From contig NZ_PHKV01000004.1 in the NCBI RefSeq assembly GCF_002846205.1, forward strand, positions 282,074 through 346,073: DNA of 64,000 nucleotides, in the 5' to 3' direction. Within the stretch, counting starts at the first letter, position 1, and every line of letters begins with the position of its first letter. The stretch is from Xanthomonas prunicola. Lineage in GTDB: Bacteria > Pseudomonadota > Gammaproteobacteria > Xanthomonadales > Xanthomonadaceae. Made by a program: the position numbers and the translations under genes. The notes below the pieces were generated by a model. That model did not search any database. It saw only the letters and a list, made by a program, of their open reading frames with translations, and was not told the origin of the DNA. Shown here in pieces: positions 18,132-28,524 of this stretch.

Positions 18132-19327
18132 CCGGCAGCAGGAAGGACATCGTCCTGGCGTTTTCCGGTGGTCTCGATACCAGCTTCTGCATTCCGTATC
18201 TGCAGGAGCGCGGCTATGCGGTGCACACCGTGTTCGCCGACACCGGCGGTGTGGATGCCGAAGAGCGTGACTTCATCGAGAAGCGCGCCGCCGAGTTGGG
18301 CGCGGCCAGCCATGTCACCGTCGATGGTGGCCCGGCGATCTGGGAAGGCTTCGTCAAGCCGTTCGTGTGGGCGGGCGAGGGCTACCAGGGCCAGTATCCG
18401 CTGCTGGTGTCCGACCGTTATCTGATCGTCGATGCCGCGCTCAAGCGCGCCGAAGAGTTGGGCACGCGCATCATTGCGCACGGCTGCACCGGCATGGGTA
18501 ACGACCAGGTGCGTTTCGACCTGGCGGTGAAGGCGCTGGGCGATTACCAGATCGTCGCGCCGATCCGCGAGATCCAGAAGGAACACACCCAGACCCGCGC
18601 CTACGAGCAGAAGTATCTGGAAGCGCGCGGCTTCGGCGTACGCGCCAAGCAACAGGCCTACACCATCAACGAAAACCTGCTCGGGCTGACCATGTCCGGC
18701 GGTGAGATCGATCGTTGGGAAGCGCCGGGCGAGGGTGCACGCGGCTGGTGCGCGCCGCGTAATGCGTGGCCGACCGAAGCGCTGACGGTCACGTTGAAGT
18801 TCGTCGAAGGCGAAGCCGTGGAGCTGGACGGCAAGCCGCTGCCAGGCGCCAAGATCCTGGCCAAGCTCAACACCTTATTTGCGCAATACGGCGTAGGCCG
18901 CGGCGTGTACACCGGCGACACCGTCATCGGCTTGAAGGGCCGTATCGTGTTCGAGGCGCCGGGACTGATTTCGCTGCTCACCGCGCACCGTGCGCTGGAA
19001 GATGCCGTGCTGACCAAGCAGCAGAACCGCTTCAAGCCGGACGTGGCGCGCAAGTGGGTGGAGCTGGTGTATGAAGGCTTCTATCACGACCCGCTCAAGA
19101 CCGATATCGAGGCGTTCCTGAAGTCCTCGCAGGCCAAGGTCAACGGCGAAGTGACGCTGGAAACCCGCGGCGGCCGCGTCGATGCGGTGGCGGTGCGCTC
19201 GCCGCACCTGCTCAACACCAAGGGCGCGACCTACGCGCAATCGGCCGACTGGGGCGTGGAGGAAGCGGAAGGCTTCATCAAGCTGTTCGGCATGAGCTCG
19301 ACGCTGTACGCGCAGGTCAACCGCTGA
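18083..19327 (+). CDS. argG: argininosuccinate synthase (here on the N-acetyl pathway)
   Basis: A 414-residue ATP-dependent synthase joining citrulline and aspartate. The PP-loop AFSGGLDTS is at residues 26-34, followed by [34 protein letters not shown] and [16 protein letters not shown]. About 19 residues precede the point where most relatives begin ([10 protein letters not shown]). That extension coincides with a repeat arm ([10 protein letters not shown]). No other plausible initiator lies between, so ATG 18083 is kept. In this pathway deacetylation by ArgE produces the citrulline it uses. Confidence 0.96.
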   Translation: MSQLTASTTPESPLSNPGSRKDIVLAFSGGLDTSFCIPYLQERGYAVHTVFADTGGVDAEERDFIEKRAAELGAASHVTVDGGPAIWEGFVKPFVWAGEGYQGQYPLLVSDRYLIVDAALKRAEELGTRIIAHGCTGMGNDQVRFDLAVKALGDYQIVAPIREIQKEHTQTRAYEQKYLEARGFGVRAKQQAYTINENLLGLTMSGGEIDRWEAPGEGARGWCAPRNAWPTEALTVTLKFVEGEAVELDGKPLPGAKILAKLNTLFAQYGVGRGVYTGDTVIGLKGRIVFEAPGLISLLTAHRALEDAVLTKQQNRFKPDVARKWVELVYEGFYHDPLKTDIEAFLKSSQAKVNGEVTLETRGGRVDAVAVRSPHLLNTKGATYAQSADWGVEEAEGFIKLFGMSSTLYAQVNR

Positions 19328-19352
19328 GGTGACCTCCGCAGGCAGGGGCCAT

Positions 19353-19466
19353 GTTCCTTCTCCCGCGTGCGGGAGAAGGTGGCGCACGGCGCCGGATGAG
19401 GGCGACGAGCTGCATGCCCCCATCCGCCCTGTCGGGCACCTTCCCCCGCAGGCGGGGGAAGGGTCA
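19353..19466. repeat. two CCTTCTCCCGC-type hairpin repeats, head to head
   Basis: CCTTCTCCCGC (19356) pairs with GCGGGAGAAGG (19369), and CCTTCCCCCGC (19439) pairs with GCGGGGGAAGG (19452). The flanks GCCGGATGAGGGCG and CCCCCATCCGCCC are also mutually inverted, so the whole 110-base block can fold as one cruciform. It fills the argG-argE gap. Confidence 0.85.
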
Positions 19467-19552
19467 GCTGGCGTTAGAACGACAAAACCACACGCTGCCT
19501 GACGCAATCAAAAAATCCACCCACACGCTGCCGACGCAATAAGACGCGATCA

Positions 19553-20653
19553 ATGACCACACTGCTCGACAATACACTGACGCATCTACAGGCACTGGTC
19601 TCCTTCGACACCCGCAATCCGCCGCGGGCGATCGCCGCCGAAGGCGGCATCTTCGACTACCTGCGCGCACAGTTGCCCGGTTTCCAGGTCGAGGTAATCG
19701 ACCACGGCGCCGGTGCAGTGAGCCTGTATGCCGTGCGCGGAACTCCCAGGTATCTGTTCAACGTGCATCTGGACACCGTGCCGGATTCGCCGCACTGGAG
19801 TGCCGACCCACACGTGATGCGGCGCACCGAGGACCGCGTGATTGGCTTGGGCGTCTGTGACATCAAGGGCGCGGCGGCGGCGCTGGTGGCAGCGGCCAAT
19901 GCCGGCGATGGCGATGCCGCGTTCCTGTTTTCCTCCGACGAAGAGGCCAACGACCCGCGTTGCATCGCTGCGTTTCTGGCGCGTGGGTTGCCCTACGAGG
20001 CGGTGCTGGTCGCCGAGCCGACCATGAGCGAAGCGGTGCTGGCGCATCGCGGCATCAGTTCGGTGCTGATGCGCTTTGCCGGCCGTGCCGGGCACGCGTC
20101 GGGCAAGCAGGATCCTTCCGCAAGTGCCTTGCACCAGGCGATGCGCTGGGGTGGCAAGGCGCTGGATCATGTCGCGTCGCTGGCGCATGCACGCTTCGGC
20201 GGCTTGACCGGCTTGCGCTTCAACATCGGCCGCGTCGACGGTGGCATCAAGGCCAACATGATCGCGCCGGCGGCGGAGCTACGTTTTGGCTTTCGTCCGC
20301 TGCCGTCGATGGATGTGGATGGCTTGCTGGCCACCTTCGCCGGCTTTGCCGATCCTGCGGCAGCGCATTTCGAAGAAACCTTTCGCGGGCCGAGCCTGCC
20401 GTCCGGCGACATCGCGCGCGCGGAAGAACGTCGCCTGTCTGCACGCGATGTCGCCGATGCGTTGGACCTGCCGATCGGCAACGCGGTGGATTTCTGGACC
20501 GAAGCCTCGCTGTTTTCGGCCGGCGGCTACACCGCGCTGGTCTATGGCCCGGGCGATATCGCCCAGGCCCACACCGCCGATGAATTCGTCACGCTGGAAC
20601 AGCTGCAGCGATATGCCGACTCGGTCCACCGCATCATCAACGGCGCGCACTGA
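19553..20653 (+). CDS. argE: N-acetylcitrulline (acetylornithine-type) deacetylase, M20 family
   Basis: A 366-residue zinc hydrolase of the M20 family. In Xanthomonas arginine synthesis its homologue removes the acetyl group from N-acetylcitrulline. Metal-binding and catalytic motifs are visible: [10 protein letters not shown] (His and Asp), [25 protein letters not shown] (general-base Glu) and [10 protein letters not shown]. The dimerisation insert spans residues about 165-275 ([23 protein letters not shown]). The gene follows argG after a 225-base gap filled by palindromic repeats, so the two may be transcribed separately or processed there. It ends 49 bases before the fused kinase/synthase. 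Confidence 0.94.
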   Translation: MTTLLDNTLTHLQALVSFDTRNPPRAIAAEGGIFDYLRAQLPGFQVEVIDHGAGAVSLYAVRGTPRYLFNVHLDTVPDSPHWSADPHVMRRTEDRVIGLGVCDIKGAAAALVAAANAGDGDAAFLFSSDEEANDPRCIAAFLARGLPYEAVLVAEPTMSEAVLAHRGISSVLMRFAGRAGHASGKQDPSASALHQAMRWGGKALDHVASLAHARFGGLTGLRFNIGRVDGGIKANMIAPAAELRFGFRPLPSMDVDGLLATFAGFADPAAAHFEETFRGPSLPSGDIARAEERRLSARDVADALDLPIGNAVDFWTEASLFSAGGYTALVYGPGDIAQAHTADEFVTLEQLQRYADSVHRIINGAH

Positions 20654-20702
20654 CGCCGATTCCTGCGCCTGGCGCATCCTTCATCCTCCTTCGATCACGG
20701 CA

Positions 20703-22046
20703 ATGTCCCTCCCAGCACAGCCCCACAAACAGACCCGTCAAACCATCGTGCGCCTGCTCTCGAGCATGGCCAGCGCAAAGGAAATCAGCCAGTACCTCAA
20801 GCGTTTTTCGCAGGTGGATGCCAAGCGCTTTGCGGTGGTCAAGGTGGGCGGCGCGGTGCTGCGCGACGACCTGGACGCGCTGACCTCGTCGCTGTCGTTT
20901 CTGCAGGAAGTGGGCCTGACCCCGATCGTGCTGCATGGCGCCGGCCCGCAGCTGGATGCAGAGCTGTCCGCAGCCGGCATCGAAAAACAGACCGTCAACG
21001 GCCTGCGGGTGACTTCGCCGGAAGCATTGGCGATCGTGCGCAAGGTGTTCCAGGCCTCCAATCTCAAGCTGGTCGAAGCGCTGCAGCAGAACGGTGCGCG
21101 TGCGACATCGATCACTGGCGGCGTGTTCGAGGCCGAGTATCTAGGGCGCGACACCTACGGCCTGGTCGGTGAGGTCAAGGCGGTGAATCTGGCGCCGATC
21201 GAAGCCAGCCTGCAGGCCGGCTCGATCCCGGTGATCACCAGCCTGGGCGAAACGCCGAGTGGGCAGATCCTCAACATCAATGCGGATTTCGCCGCCAACG
21301 AATTGGTGCAGGAGCTGCAGCCGTACAAGATCATCTTCCTCACCGGGACCGGCGGCTTGCTGGATGCCGACGGCAAGCTGATCGATTCGATCAACCTGTC
21401 CACCGAATACGATCATCTGATGCAGCAGCCGTGGATCAATGGCGGCATGCGGGTCAAGATCGAACAGATCAAGGACCTGCTCGACAGGCTGCCGCTGGAA
21501 TCGTCGGTGTCGATCACCCGGCCTGCAGACCTGGCCAAGGAACTGTTCACCCACAAGGGCTCGGGCACGCTGGTGCGGCGGGGCGAGCGGGTGCTGCGCG
21601 CGACCTCCTGGGACGCGCTGGATCTGCCTCGTCTGACGTCGCTGATCGAATCCAGCTTCGGCCGCACGCTGGTGCCGGATTACTTCGCCAACACCAAACT
21701 GCTGCGCGCGTATGTCAGCGAGAACTATCGCGCAGCAGTGATCCTCACCGACGAAGGCCAGTTCGGGGCAGGTAGGCTGACCTATCTGGACAAGTTCGCC
21801 GTGCTCGACGATGCGCAGGGCGAAGGTCTGGGTCGTGCGGTGTGGAATGTGATGCGCGAAGAAACCCCGCAATTGTTCTGGCGCTCGCGTCACAACAATC
21901 AGGTCAACATCTTCTACTACGCCGAATCCGACGGCTGTATCAAGCAGGAGAAGTGGAAGGTGTTCTGGTACGGGCTGGAGAATTTCGAACAGATCCAGCA
22001 TTGCGTGGCGCATTGCGCGACGCGCCAGCCGACGCTGCTGGGCTGA
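20703..22046 (+). CDS. argB: bifunctional N-acetylglutamate kinase/synthase
   Basis: A 447-residue fusion catalysing the first two steps of arginine synthesis. Residues about 40-285 are an amino-acid kinase domain ([65 protein letters not shown]). Residues about 295-447 are a GNAT-type acetyltransferase domain ([60 protein letters not shown]). The length equals the known Xanthomonas enzyme and the domain order matches vertebrate-like NAGS. It replaces separate argA and argB genes. Arginine feedback is expected from the family. The next gene starts five bases later. Confidence 0.96.
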   Translation: MSLPAQPHKQTRQTIVRLLSSMASAKEISQYLKRFSQVDAKRFAVVKVGGAVLRDDLDALTSSLSFLQEVGLTPIVLHGAGPQLDAELSAAGIEKQTVNGLRVTSPEALAIVRKVFQASNLKLVEALQQNGARATSITGGVFEAEYLGRDTYGLVGEVKAVNLAPIEASLQAGSIPVITSLGETPSGQILNINADFAANELVQELQPYKIIFLTGTGGLLDADGKLIDSINLSTEYDHLMQQPWINGGMRVKIEQIKDLLDRLPLESSVSITRPADLAKELFTHKGSGTLVRRGERVLRATSWDALDLPRLTSLIESSFGRTLVPDYFANTKLLRAYVSENYRAAVILTDEGQFGAGRLTYLDKFAVLDDAQGEGLGRAVWNVMREETPQLFWRSRHNNQVNIFYYAESDGCIKQEKWKVFWYGLENFEQIQHCVAHCATRQPTLLG

Positions 22047-22051
22047 GTACG

Positions 22052-22663
22052 ATGGCGCCCATCGCATTGCCATCGCTTTGGCGCGAGCTGCCCACGCTAC
22101 GCGGGCAACACGCAACATTGGAACCATTGCAGGCTGCGCATGCCGATGGTCTGCGTGCTGCGCTGGGCGATGGGGCCTTGTCGCGGCTGTGGTACACCGG
22201 CGTGCCGGCACCGGCGCAGGTGGACGACTACATGGGCGCAGCCTTGGCTGCGCAAGCCGACGGACGGGTGCTGCCTTACGTGGTACGCGATACGGCCGGT
22301 GAGATCGTCGGCTGCACACGCTACTACGGGCTGGATGCGACAGTGCCCAAGCTGTCGATCGGCTATACCTGGTACGCACCGCGCGTGCAGCGCAGCGGCG
22401 TCAATACCGACACCAAGCGGATGCTGCTGCAGCACGCTTTCGAAACGCTGGGCTGCCTGAGCGTGGTGTTCGAGACCAGCTGGTTCAACCACACCTCGCG
22501 CGCGGCGATCGCGCGGCTGGGCGCAAAACAGGACGGCGTGCTGCGCAACCATACCCGCCATCTCGACGGTACGCCGCGCGATACCGTGGTGTTCTCCATC
22601 ATCGATACGGAATGGGCCGGGGTGAAACGCCACCTGCAGTTCCGCCTGGAAGCAAACGCATGA
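22052..22663 (+). CDS. GNAT acetyltransferase, RimJ/RimL-like, coupled to argC
   Basis: A 203-residue Acetyltransf_3-type protein: [24 protein letters not shown] at the start, [11 protein letters not shown] and [35 protein letters not shown] as the acetyl-CoA region, then [25 protein letters not shown]. It is wedged between argB(A) (five bases before) and argC, whose ATG overlaps its stop (ATGA). The substrate is unknown. Its place suggests a role tied to arginine or acetylated intermediates, but the family also acetylates ribosomal proteins and other amines. Confidence 0.85.
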   Translation: MAPIALPSLWRELPTLRGQHATLEPLQAAHADGLRAALGDGALSRLWYTGVPAPAQVDDYMGAALAAQADGRVLPYVVRDTAGEIVGCTRYYGLDATVPKLSIGYTWYAPRVQRSGVNTDTKRMLLQHAFETLGCLSVVFETSWFNHTSRAAIARLGAKQDGVLRNHTRHLDGTPRDTVVFSIIDTEWAGVKRHLQFRLEANA

Positions 22664-23610
22664 GTGCTCAAGCAACAACCATCGGCATCGTTGGCGCCCG
22701 CGGGCATACCGGCTCGGAATTGATCACATTGGTGGCGGCGCATCCGCACCTGCAATTGGTCTTCGTCTCGTCGCGCGAGCTGGCCGGGCAGGCCGTGGCC
22801 GACCACAACGAGGGCTATCGCGGCGATCTGCGGTTCGAAAGCCTGGACGCCGACGCGGTGGCCGCCAAGGCCGCCGACGTGGTGATCCTGGCATTGCCCA
22901 ACGGCAAGGCCGAGCCCTTCGTCGCGGCGATCGATTCGACCAGGCCGCAGACGCTGCTGATCGATCTGTCGGCCGATTACCGCTTCGACCCGGCCTGGTA
23001 TTACGGGCTGCCCGAGCTCACCCGTGGCAGGTATGCGGGGCAGCGCCGCATCAGCAACCCAGGCTGCTATGCCACCGCGATGCAGTTGGCAATCACCCCC
23101 TTGCTGGATCAGCTGGCCGGCCCGCCGCAATGCTTTGGCGTGTCCGGCTATTCCGGCGCGGGGACGACGCCGTCGGACAAGAACAATCCCGAGCTGCTCG
23201 CCGATAACCTGATGCCGTATGCGCTGACCAACCACATGCACGAGCGCGAAGTATCGGCGCAGCTTGGCGTGCCGGTGGAGTTCATGCCGCATGTCGCGCC
23301 GCATTTCCGTGGCATCACCATGACCGTCAACCTGTGGCTGCAGCAAGCGCTGACACGCGAGCAGGTCCAGGCGCGCTATGCGCAGCGCTATGCGGGCGAG
23401 CCGCTGGTCGAGCTTGTCGACGAGGCGCCGTGGGTGAGCCGCATTGCCGGCAAGCATGGCGTTCAGATTGGCGGCGTCACCCTGGCGCCGGGCAACAAGC
23501 GCGTGGTGGTGGTGGCAACGCTGGACAACCTGCTCAAGGGCGCGGCGACCCAGGCCATGCAGAACCTCAACCTGGCATTGGGCTGGGACGAATTGACCGC
23601 GATTGGTTGA
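22660..23610 (+). CDS. argC: N-acetyl-gamma-glutamyl-phosphate reductase
   Basis: A 316-residue NADPH-dependent reductase for the third step of arginine synthesis. The Rossmann start [15 protein letters not shown] is at residues 8-22, the catalytic cysteine is Cys136 in SNPGCYATA, and [13 protein letters not shown] carries the base histidine. The start overlaps the GNAT gene by four bases, so both should be translated together. It is slightly shorter than the 334-residue E. coli enzyme. argH follows after 73 bases. Confidence 0.96.
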   Translation: MSAQATTIGIVGARGHTGSELITLVAAHPHLQLVFVSSRELAGQAVADHNEGYRGDLRFESLDADAVAAKAADVVILALPNGKAEPFVAAIDSTRPQTLLIDLSADYRFDPAWYYGLPELTRGRYAGQRRISNPGCYATAMQLAITPLLDQLAGPPQCFGVSGYSGAGTTPSDKNNPELLADNLMPYALTNHMHEREVSAQLGVPVEFMPHVAPHFRGITMTVNLWLQQALTREQVQARYAQRYAGEPLVELVDEAPWVSRIAGKHGVQIGGVTLAPGNKRVVVVATLDNLLKGAATQAMQNLNLALGWDELTAIG

Positions 23611-23683
23611 TGCGACTCCCTCGCAAGAGCCCACACATCCATGTGCGGGGATTTACTGACGATTTACTTCGAGACGCTTTCTG

Positions 23684-24979
23684 ATGACCAATCTGTTGTG
23701 GCAAAAACCCGGTGTTGCGGTGGACGCCAAGATCCAGACCTTCCTGGCCGGCGACGATGTGATCCTGGATCGCGAGTTCTTCCTGCACGACATCGCGGCC
23801 AGCAAGGCGCATGCGCAGGGGCTGCAGCACATCGGCATCCTGTCGTTGCAGGAACTGGGCGGCCTGAGCGAACAACTCGATCTGCTGGCGGACGATTTCC
23901 GTAGCGGCGCGTTCGTGCTCGATGCCCAGTACGAAGATTGCCATTCGGCGATCGAGGCACGCCTGACCGAACGCCTGGGCGACGCCGGCCGCAAGATCCA
24001 CACCGGACGCAGTCGCAACGATCAGATCCTGGTCGCAACGCGGCTATGGTTGAAGGACAAACTGCAGCGCGTGGCCGAGCTCAGCGGCGAGATCGCCAAG
24101 GTTGCGCTGGATCGCGCGCAGGCCGAAGCCGCCTTGCCGGTGCCGGGTTACACGCATATCCAGCGTGCGGTGGTGTCCTCGGCCGGCATGTGGTGGGCGG
24201 GCTGGGCGGAGGCGTTTATCGACAATGCCGTGCGGGCGACCGACACCTTGCACCTGGTGGACAGCAACCCGCTCGGCACCGCTGCCGGGTACGGCGTCAA
24301 TCTGCCGCTGGACCGCGCGCATACCACCGCCGAACTCGGCTTTGCACGTCTGCAGGTCTCGCCGATCTACGCGCAGCTGTCGCGCGGCAAGTACGAGCTG
24401 GCCGCGCTCGAAGCACTGGGCAGCGCTACCCTGGACTTGCGGCGCATCGCCTGGGATCTGTCGCTGTTCACCAGCGGCGAGTTCGCCTTTGTCGCGTTGC
24501 CGGCGCAGTACACCACCGGCAGCTCCATCATGCCGAACAAGCGCAACCCCGACGTGATCGAACTGATGCGCGCCACCCATGCCAGCGTGGCGGCCGCGCG
24601 GACCGAGATCGAACAACTGCTGTCGCTGCCATCCGGTTACCACCGCGATCTGCAGAGCAGCAAGGGCGCCATCGTGCACGGTTTCGGCCGTGGCCTGGCC
24701 GCGCTGGAATTGTTGCCGGCGCTGCTCGCCAATCTGGAATGGCGCCCGGACAAGCTGCATGCGGCGATCGACTCGGGCATGTACGCCACCGACGTGGCAG
24801 TCGAAGCGGCCGTGGCAGGCGTCCCGTTCCGCGATGCCTACAAGGCTGCAGCGCAAGCATCGGAAACCGCGGGGCAGGGGCGCACGCCGGAAGGCAGCCT
24901 GGCCGCACGCGTCTCGCCCGGTGCCGCAGCCGATCTGCAACTGGATGTGTTGCGCGCGCGTTGGCAGGCGCTGTGCTGA
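23684..24979 (+). CDS. argH: argininosuccinate lyase
   Basis: A 431-residue fumarase/aspartase-superfamily lyase that splits argininosuccinate into arginine and fumarate. It has [55 protein letters not shown] and the superfamily signature [12 protein letters not shown] with its catalytic serine loop. The C-terminal tail is shorter than in E. coli (457 residues), cut after [12 protein letters not shown]. Its stop shares a base with the start of the cupin gene (TGATG). It closes the arginine pathway encoded here. Confidence 0.97.
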   Translation: MTNLLWQKPGVAVDAKIQTFLAGDDVILDREFFLHDIAASKAHAQGLQHIGILSLQELGGLSEQLDLLADDFRSGAFVLDAQYEDCHSAIEARLTERLGDAGRKIHTGRSRNDQILVATRLWLKDKLQRVAELSGEIAKVALDRAQAEAALPVPGYTHIQRAVVSSAGMWWAGWAEAFIDNAVRATDTLHLVDSNPLGTAAGYGVNLPLDRAHTTAELGFARLQVSPIYAQLSRGKYELAALEALGSATLDLRRIAWDLSLFTSGEFAFVALPAQYTTGSSIMPNKRNPDVIELMRATHASVAAARTEIEQLLSLPSGYHRDLQSSKGAIVHGFGRGLAALELLPALLANLEWRPDKLHAAIDSGMYATDVAVEAAVAGVPFRDAYKAAAQASETAGQGRTPEGSLAARVSPGAAADLQLDVLRARWQALC

Positions 24980-25341
24980 TGGCCATGATCAGCACCGATA
25001 CCGCCGAGCATTACCCCTGGGGCGAAGCCAGCGACGGCTGGCACCTGTTGCGCGACCCCAACCTGAGCGTGCTCGAAGAGCACATGCCGCCCGGCGCTGC
25101 AGAGTTGCGTCATCGGCATAGTCGCGCGCGGCATTTTTTCTATGTGCTGGCCGGTGAAGTGATGCTGCAGCTGGATGGTGCACAGCATGTTCTGCGCGTG
25201 GGGCAGGGCCTGCACGTGCCGCCAGGCTCTACCCATCAGATGCACAATCTATCGGACGTGGAAGCGCGCTTTCTGGTGATTTCCGCACCGCATGGCCGCG
25301 AACGTACGCAAGCGGCCGCACACACGAAGGATGCAGGTTGA
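24979..25341 (+). CDS. small cupin-domain protein coupled to argH
   Basis: A 120-residue single-domain cupin. Motif 1 (ELRHRHSRARHFFYVLAGEVMLQLDG) supplies HxH and Glu, and motif 2 (GQGLHVPPGSTHQMHN) supplies the second histidine, so a metal site is likely. Start and stop overlap the neighbouring genes by one base each (TGATG twice), which makes it part of a tightly coupled argH-cupin-yciI unit. The reaction is unknown; small cupins range from isomerases to sensors. Confidence 0.85.
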   Translation: MAMISTDTAEHYPWGEASDGWHLLRDPNLSVLEEHMPPGAAELRHRHSRARHFFYVLAGEVMLQLDGAQHVLRVGQGLHVPPGSTHQMHNLSDVEARFLVISAPHGRERTQAAAHTKDAG

Positions 25342-25601
25342 TGAAAACGCGCTACCTGGTGTTGGCGATCCGCAATGCCGTGTTTCCCGCCGACGTGGTG
25401 GAGCCGCATCTGGCGTTTCTGGAGGAGCTGCGTGCCGCCGGGCAGCTGGAGTTGACCGGTGGCTTCAGCGATCGCTCCGGTGGGGCATATGTGCTGGTCA
25501 ACGTCGACAGCCTGGAGGAGGCCAGGCGGATCGTCGCGCGCGACCCGCTGGCACTGCGCGATGCCTCCACGCTGACCGTCTACGAATGGAACACGTTCTG
25601 A
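25341..25601 (+). CDS. YciI-like protein coupled to the cupin gene
   Basis: An 86-residue protein of the YciI/YCII ferredoxin-like dimer fold: YLVLAIRN, HLAFLEELRAAGQLELTGGFSDRSGGAYVLVNVDSLEEARRIVARDPL, LTVYEWN. Family members are small dimers, some with weak hydrolase or lyase activity, most with unknown roles. ATG 25341 overlaps the cupin stop. It ends 13 bases before proB, bridging the arginine and proline genes. A second YciI-like gene lies at 55850. Confidence 0.85.
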   Translation: MKTRYLVLAIRNAVFPADVVEPHLAFLEELRAAGQLELTGGFSDRSGGAYVLVNVDSLEEARRIVARDPLALRDASTLTVYEWNTF

Positions 25602-25614
25602 GCACCTTGTCCCC

Positions 25615-26769
25615 ATGAGCACGCTCGTCGGCACGTCGTCGTCCTTTACCGAGCAGCCGTTGCCGCCGTGGCGGCGCGCCGTGCTCAAGGTCGGCAGCAG
25701 CCTGCTTGCCGCTGATGGCGGTGGCCTGTCGCCACGTTTTGCGTTGGGGTTGGCGCAGTTTGTTTCTGCCAACCTGGCGGCGGGGCGTGAGCTGGTGATC
25801 GTGTCGTCGGGCGCAGTGGCGGCGGGCCGCGCCATCCTGCCGAAAGCGGTCGATGTCGGCGCACCGATCGCGGCACGCCAAGCATTGGCCGCGTTGGGTC
25901 AGGCGCAGTTGATCGCGCTGTGGCAGCGCTTTTTCGAGCGCCCGGTGGCACAAGTGCTGCTCACCCATGACGACCTGCGCAACCGTCGCCGCTATCTCAA
26001 TGCGCGCGCAACATTGGGCGAATTGTTGCGGTTGGGTGCGTTGCCGGTGATCAACGAAAACGACACCGTCTCGGTGGACGAGTTGAAGCTGGGCGATAAC
26101 GACAATCTGGCCGCAATCGTGGCCGCCCTGGTCGATGCCGATGCCTTGTTCATCGCCACCGATATCGACGGCTTGTACAGCGCCGACCCACGCAGCAACC
26201 CGTTGGCGCGGCCGCTCGACGATGTCCCCGAGCTCACGCCGCAGGTACTGGCAATGGCCGGCGGCAGCGGCAGCAGCGTCGGCACCGGCGGCATGCGCAC
26301 CAAGCTGGAAGCCGCTGCAAAGGCCGGCGCGGCCGGTATCGAAACCTATCTGTTCAACGGCCGCAGCGGCGAAGTGGTACGTGGGCTGGCGCAGGATCGC
26401 CTGCGCGGTACGCGCATCCACGCCGCACGCACGCGCATCGCTGCACGCAAGTACTGGCTGCGCCACGCACCGGTGGAAGCGGGTGCCATCCTGGTCGATG
26501 CCGGCGCTGCAGCGGCGCTAAGCGACAAGGGTGCGTCGCTGTTGCCGGGAGGTGTGGCTGGCGCCGAAGGCGACTTCCGTCGCGGCGACATGGTGGAGAT
26601 CCGTCTGCGCAATGACGAGGGCGAACGTTGTCTGGCGCGCGGCGTCAGCCAGTATTCGGCGCTGGATATCCGCCGGATCGCGCGCCGCCACTCGCGCGAA
26701 ATCGAGAACGTGCTCGGTTACAGCTATGGCGAGAACGTGGTGCATCGTGACGATTTGGTGCTGTTGTAG
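25615..26769 (+). CDS. proB: glutamate 5-kinase
   Basis: A 384-residue enzyme that phosphorylates glutamate, the first step of proline synthesis. Kinase motifs: VLKVGSSLLA, LVIVSSGAVAAGR, INENDTVSVDELKLGDND, TDIDGLYSADPRSNP and GTGGMRTKLEAAAKA. A complete C-terminal PUA domain is present (residues about 285-370, ending in FRRGDMVEIRL to SQYSALDIRRIARRHSREIENVLG). The family is feedback-inhibited by proline. It follows the small YciI gene by 13 bases and is separated from proA by 154 bases with palindromic repeats. Confidence 0.96.
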   Translation: MSTLVGTSSSFTEQPLPPWRRAVLKVGSSLLAADGGGLSPRFALGLAQFVSANLAAGRELVIVSSGAVAAGRAILPKAVDVGAPIAARQALAALGQAQLIALWQRFFERPVAQVLLTHDDLRNRRRYLNARATLGELLRLGALPVINENDTVSVDELKLGDNDNLAAIVAALVDADALFIATDIDGLYSADPRSNPLARPLDDVPELTPQVLAMAGGSGSSVGTGGMRTKLEAAAKAGAAGIETYLFNGRSGEVVRGLAQDRLRGTRIHAARTRIAARKYWLRHAPVEAGAILVDAGAAAALSDKGASLLPGGVAGAEGDFRRGDMVEIRLRNDEGERCLARGVSQYSALDIRRIARRHSREIENVLGYSYGENVVHRDDLVLL

Positions 26770-26770
26770 C

Positions 26771-26914
26771 GGAGATTCGAGATTGGGGATGGGCAACAGC
26801 ATGTGGACGTCCTTTCTCAAACGCTGTCTCTTCGTGCCAACGACTGATCCCTGGTGATGATAAAACGGTACTGCTCGCTTTTACCGATCCCCAATCCCGA
26901 CTCCCCAATCCCGG
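26771..26914. repeat. inverted GGGATTGGGG-type repeat pair between proB and proA
   Basis: GGAGATTCGAGATTGGGGAT begins two bases after the proB stop. The opposite arm, with CCGATCCCCAATCCCGACTC and a second CCCCAATCCCGG copy, ends ten bases before the proA ATG. The pair can fold back across the whole gap. Confidence 0.7.
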
Positions 26915-26923
26915 CCTCCAAAA

Positions 26924-28168
26924 ATGACCATCAAAACGCTCGCTCTGCAATGCCGTGATGCCGCCCAGGTGGTGTCGCAACTGTCTGCGCAGGACAAGCG
27001 CGCCTTGCTGGAGGCGATGGCCGCAGCGCTGCAAGCCGATGCCGCGGCAATCCTTGCCGCGAACGCGCGCGACCTGGAGGCGGCGCGTGCCAAGGGAACC
27101 AGCAGTGCCATGCTCGATCGGCTGGCGCTGGACGACAAGCGCCTGGCTGGCATTGCAGACGCATTGCGCGAGGTGGCCTTGTTGCCCGATCCAGTGGGTC
27201 AGATCACCCGCGAAGACGTGCGCCCCAACGGCATTCGCGTGCAGAAAGTGCGCGTGCCGCTGGGTGTGATCGCGATGATTTACGAGGCGCGCCCCAATGT
27301 GACTGCCGACGCCGCGGCGCTGTGCATCAAGGCCGGCAATGGCGTGATCCTGCGCGGTGGCTCTGAGGCAATCCATTCCAATACGGCCATCGCACGCACA
27401 CTACAGCGCGCCTTGCGCGAGGCCAATGTACCGGACGCCGCGCTGACCCTGGTTGAGGATCTGCGCCGCGAGACCATGCTGGAACTGCTGCAGCTCAGCG
27501 ATATCGTCGATCTGGCAATTCCCCGCGGTGGCGAAGGCTTGATCCGATTTGTTGCCGAGCACGCGCGCGTGCCGGTGATCAAGCATTACAAGGGAGTGTG
27601 CCATCTGTTTGTGGATGCGTCGGCCGACGTGGAGCTGGCTGTGCGTCTGTTGGTGGATGGCAAGGCCAGCCGTCCGTCGGCCTGCAATTCGCTCGAGACC
27701 TTGCTGGTGCATGCAGACATTGCCGAGCGCTTTCTCCCGCTTGCCGCGCCGGCCTTGCGCGAACGCAAGGTGGAATTGCGTGGCGATGCGGCAACGCGCG
27801 CCGTGCTGCCCGACATCGCGCCTGCCAGCGACGATGACTACGCCGCCGAATTTCTCGATCTGATCCTGGCCATCCGCGTGGTGCCGGATCTGGACACCGC
27901 GCTGGCGCATATCCGCCAGTACGGCTCGGACCACACCGAGGTGATCGCCACGCAGGATGGCCACAATGCGGAGCGGTTCGTGCAGTCGCTGCGCTCGGCG
28001 GTGGTGATGGTCAACGCCTCCTCGCGTTTCTCCGATGGCGGCGAGCTGGGGCTGGGCGCGGAGATCGGCATCTCTACCACGCGCCTGCATTCCTACGGCC
28101 CGATGGGCCTGGAAGCGCTGACCGTGGAGCGGTTTGTTGTGCGCGGTGAAGGTCAGGTGCGGCACTGA
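26924..28168 (+). CDS. proA: gamma-glutamyl phosphate reductase
   Basis: A 414-residue aldehyde-dehydrogenase-superfamily enzyme that reduces glutamyl phosphate to the semialdehyde, the second step of proline synthesis. Typical stretches are [62 protein letters not shown], the catalytic cysteine in [14 protein letters not shown], and [25 protein letters not shown]. Length equals the family norm. It should be transcribed with proB. The next gene begins more than 350 bases later. Confidence 0.97.
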   Translation: MTIKTLALQCRDAAQVVSQLSAQDKRALLEAMAAALQADAAAILAANARDLEAARAKGTSSAMLDRLALDDKRLAGIADALREVALLPDPVGQITREDVRPNGIRVQKVRVPLGVIAMIYEARPNVTADAAALCIKAGNGVILRGGSEAIHSNTAIARTLQRALREANVPDAALTLVEDLRRETMLELLQLSDIVDLAIPRGGEGLIRFVAEHARVPVIKHYKGVCHLFVDASADVELAVRLLVDGKASRPSACNSLETLLVHADIAERFLPLAAPALRERKVELRGDAATRAVLPDIAPASDDDYAAEFLDLILAIRVVPDLDTALAHIRQYGSDHTEVIATQDGHNAERFVQSLRSAVVMVNASSRFSDGGELGLGAEIGISTTRLHSYGPMGLEALTVERFVVRGEGQVRH

Positions 28169-28524
28169 TCGGTAACGGCACAACATGGCGCACATCGGTT
28201 CGACACCGTTGCGTCCATCCGCACCTTCGCCGGCATCAAAACAGCAGCCCCGCAACGCTTCGGCCTTCCACGAGCGTTGACGGGCCACAAAAGCGCTAGC
28301 CGAGCGATGCGCGGTCGCGTGTTGTCAGGCGCGTGCGGCTAAAACCAGAAACTGCCGCGCCGGCCTCCCGTGGGCCCAAACGCACATCGGGCCCGCGCAT
28401 GGGGTCGCACGCAACCCCGCAGCCACTGCGCCTGGAACCTTCAGCAACCACGACCTTTGACACTCCCCCGGCAGCCTGCGACCTGCCTACAGTCGACGAC
28501 TGCCCCTGCACTCCCGGAGTCGTC
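28169..28524. other. intergenic region before the S15-type hydrolase
   Basis: About 355 bases with no gene or clear repeat. No terminator with a T run was seen after proA. The promoter of the following secreted hydrolase should be in the right half. Confidence 0.4.

Noticed and set aside
19353-19466. CRISPR-like repeats in the argG-argE gap
   Set aside because: The repeats are inverted pairs, not direct repeats with spacers, and there are no cas genes.
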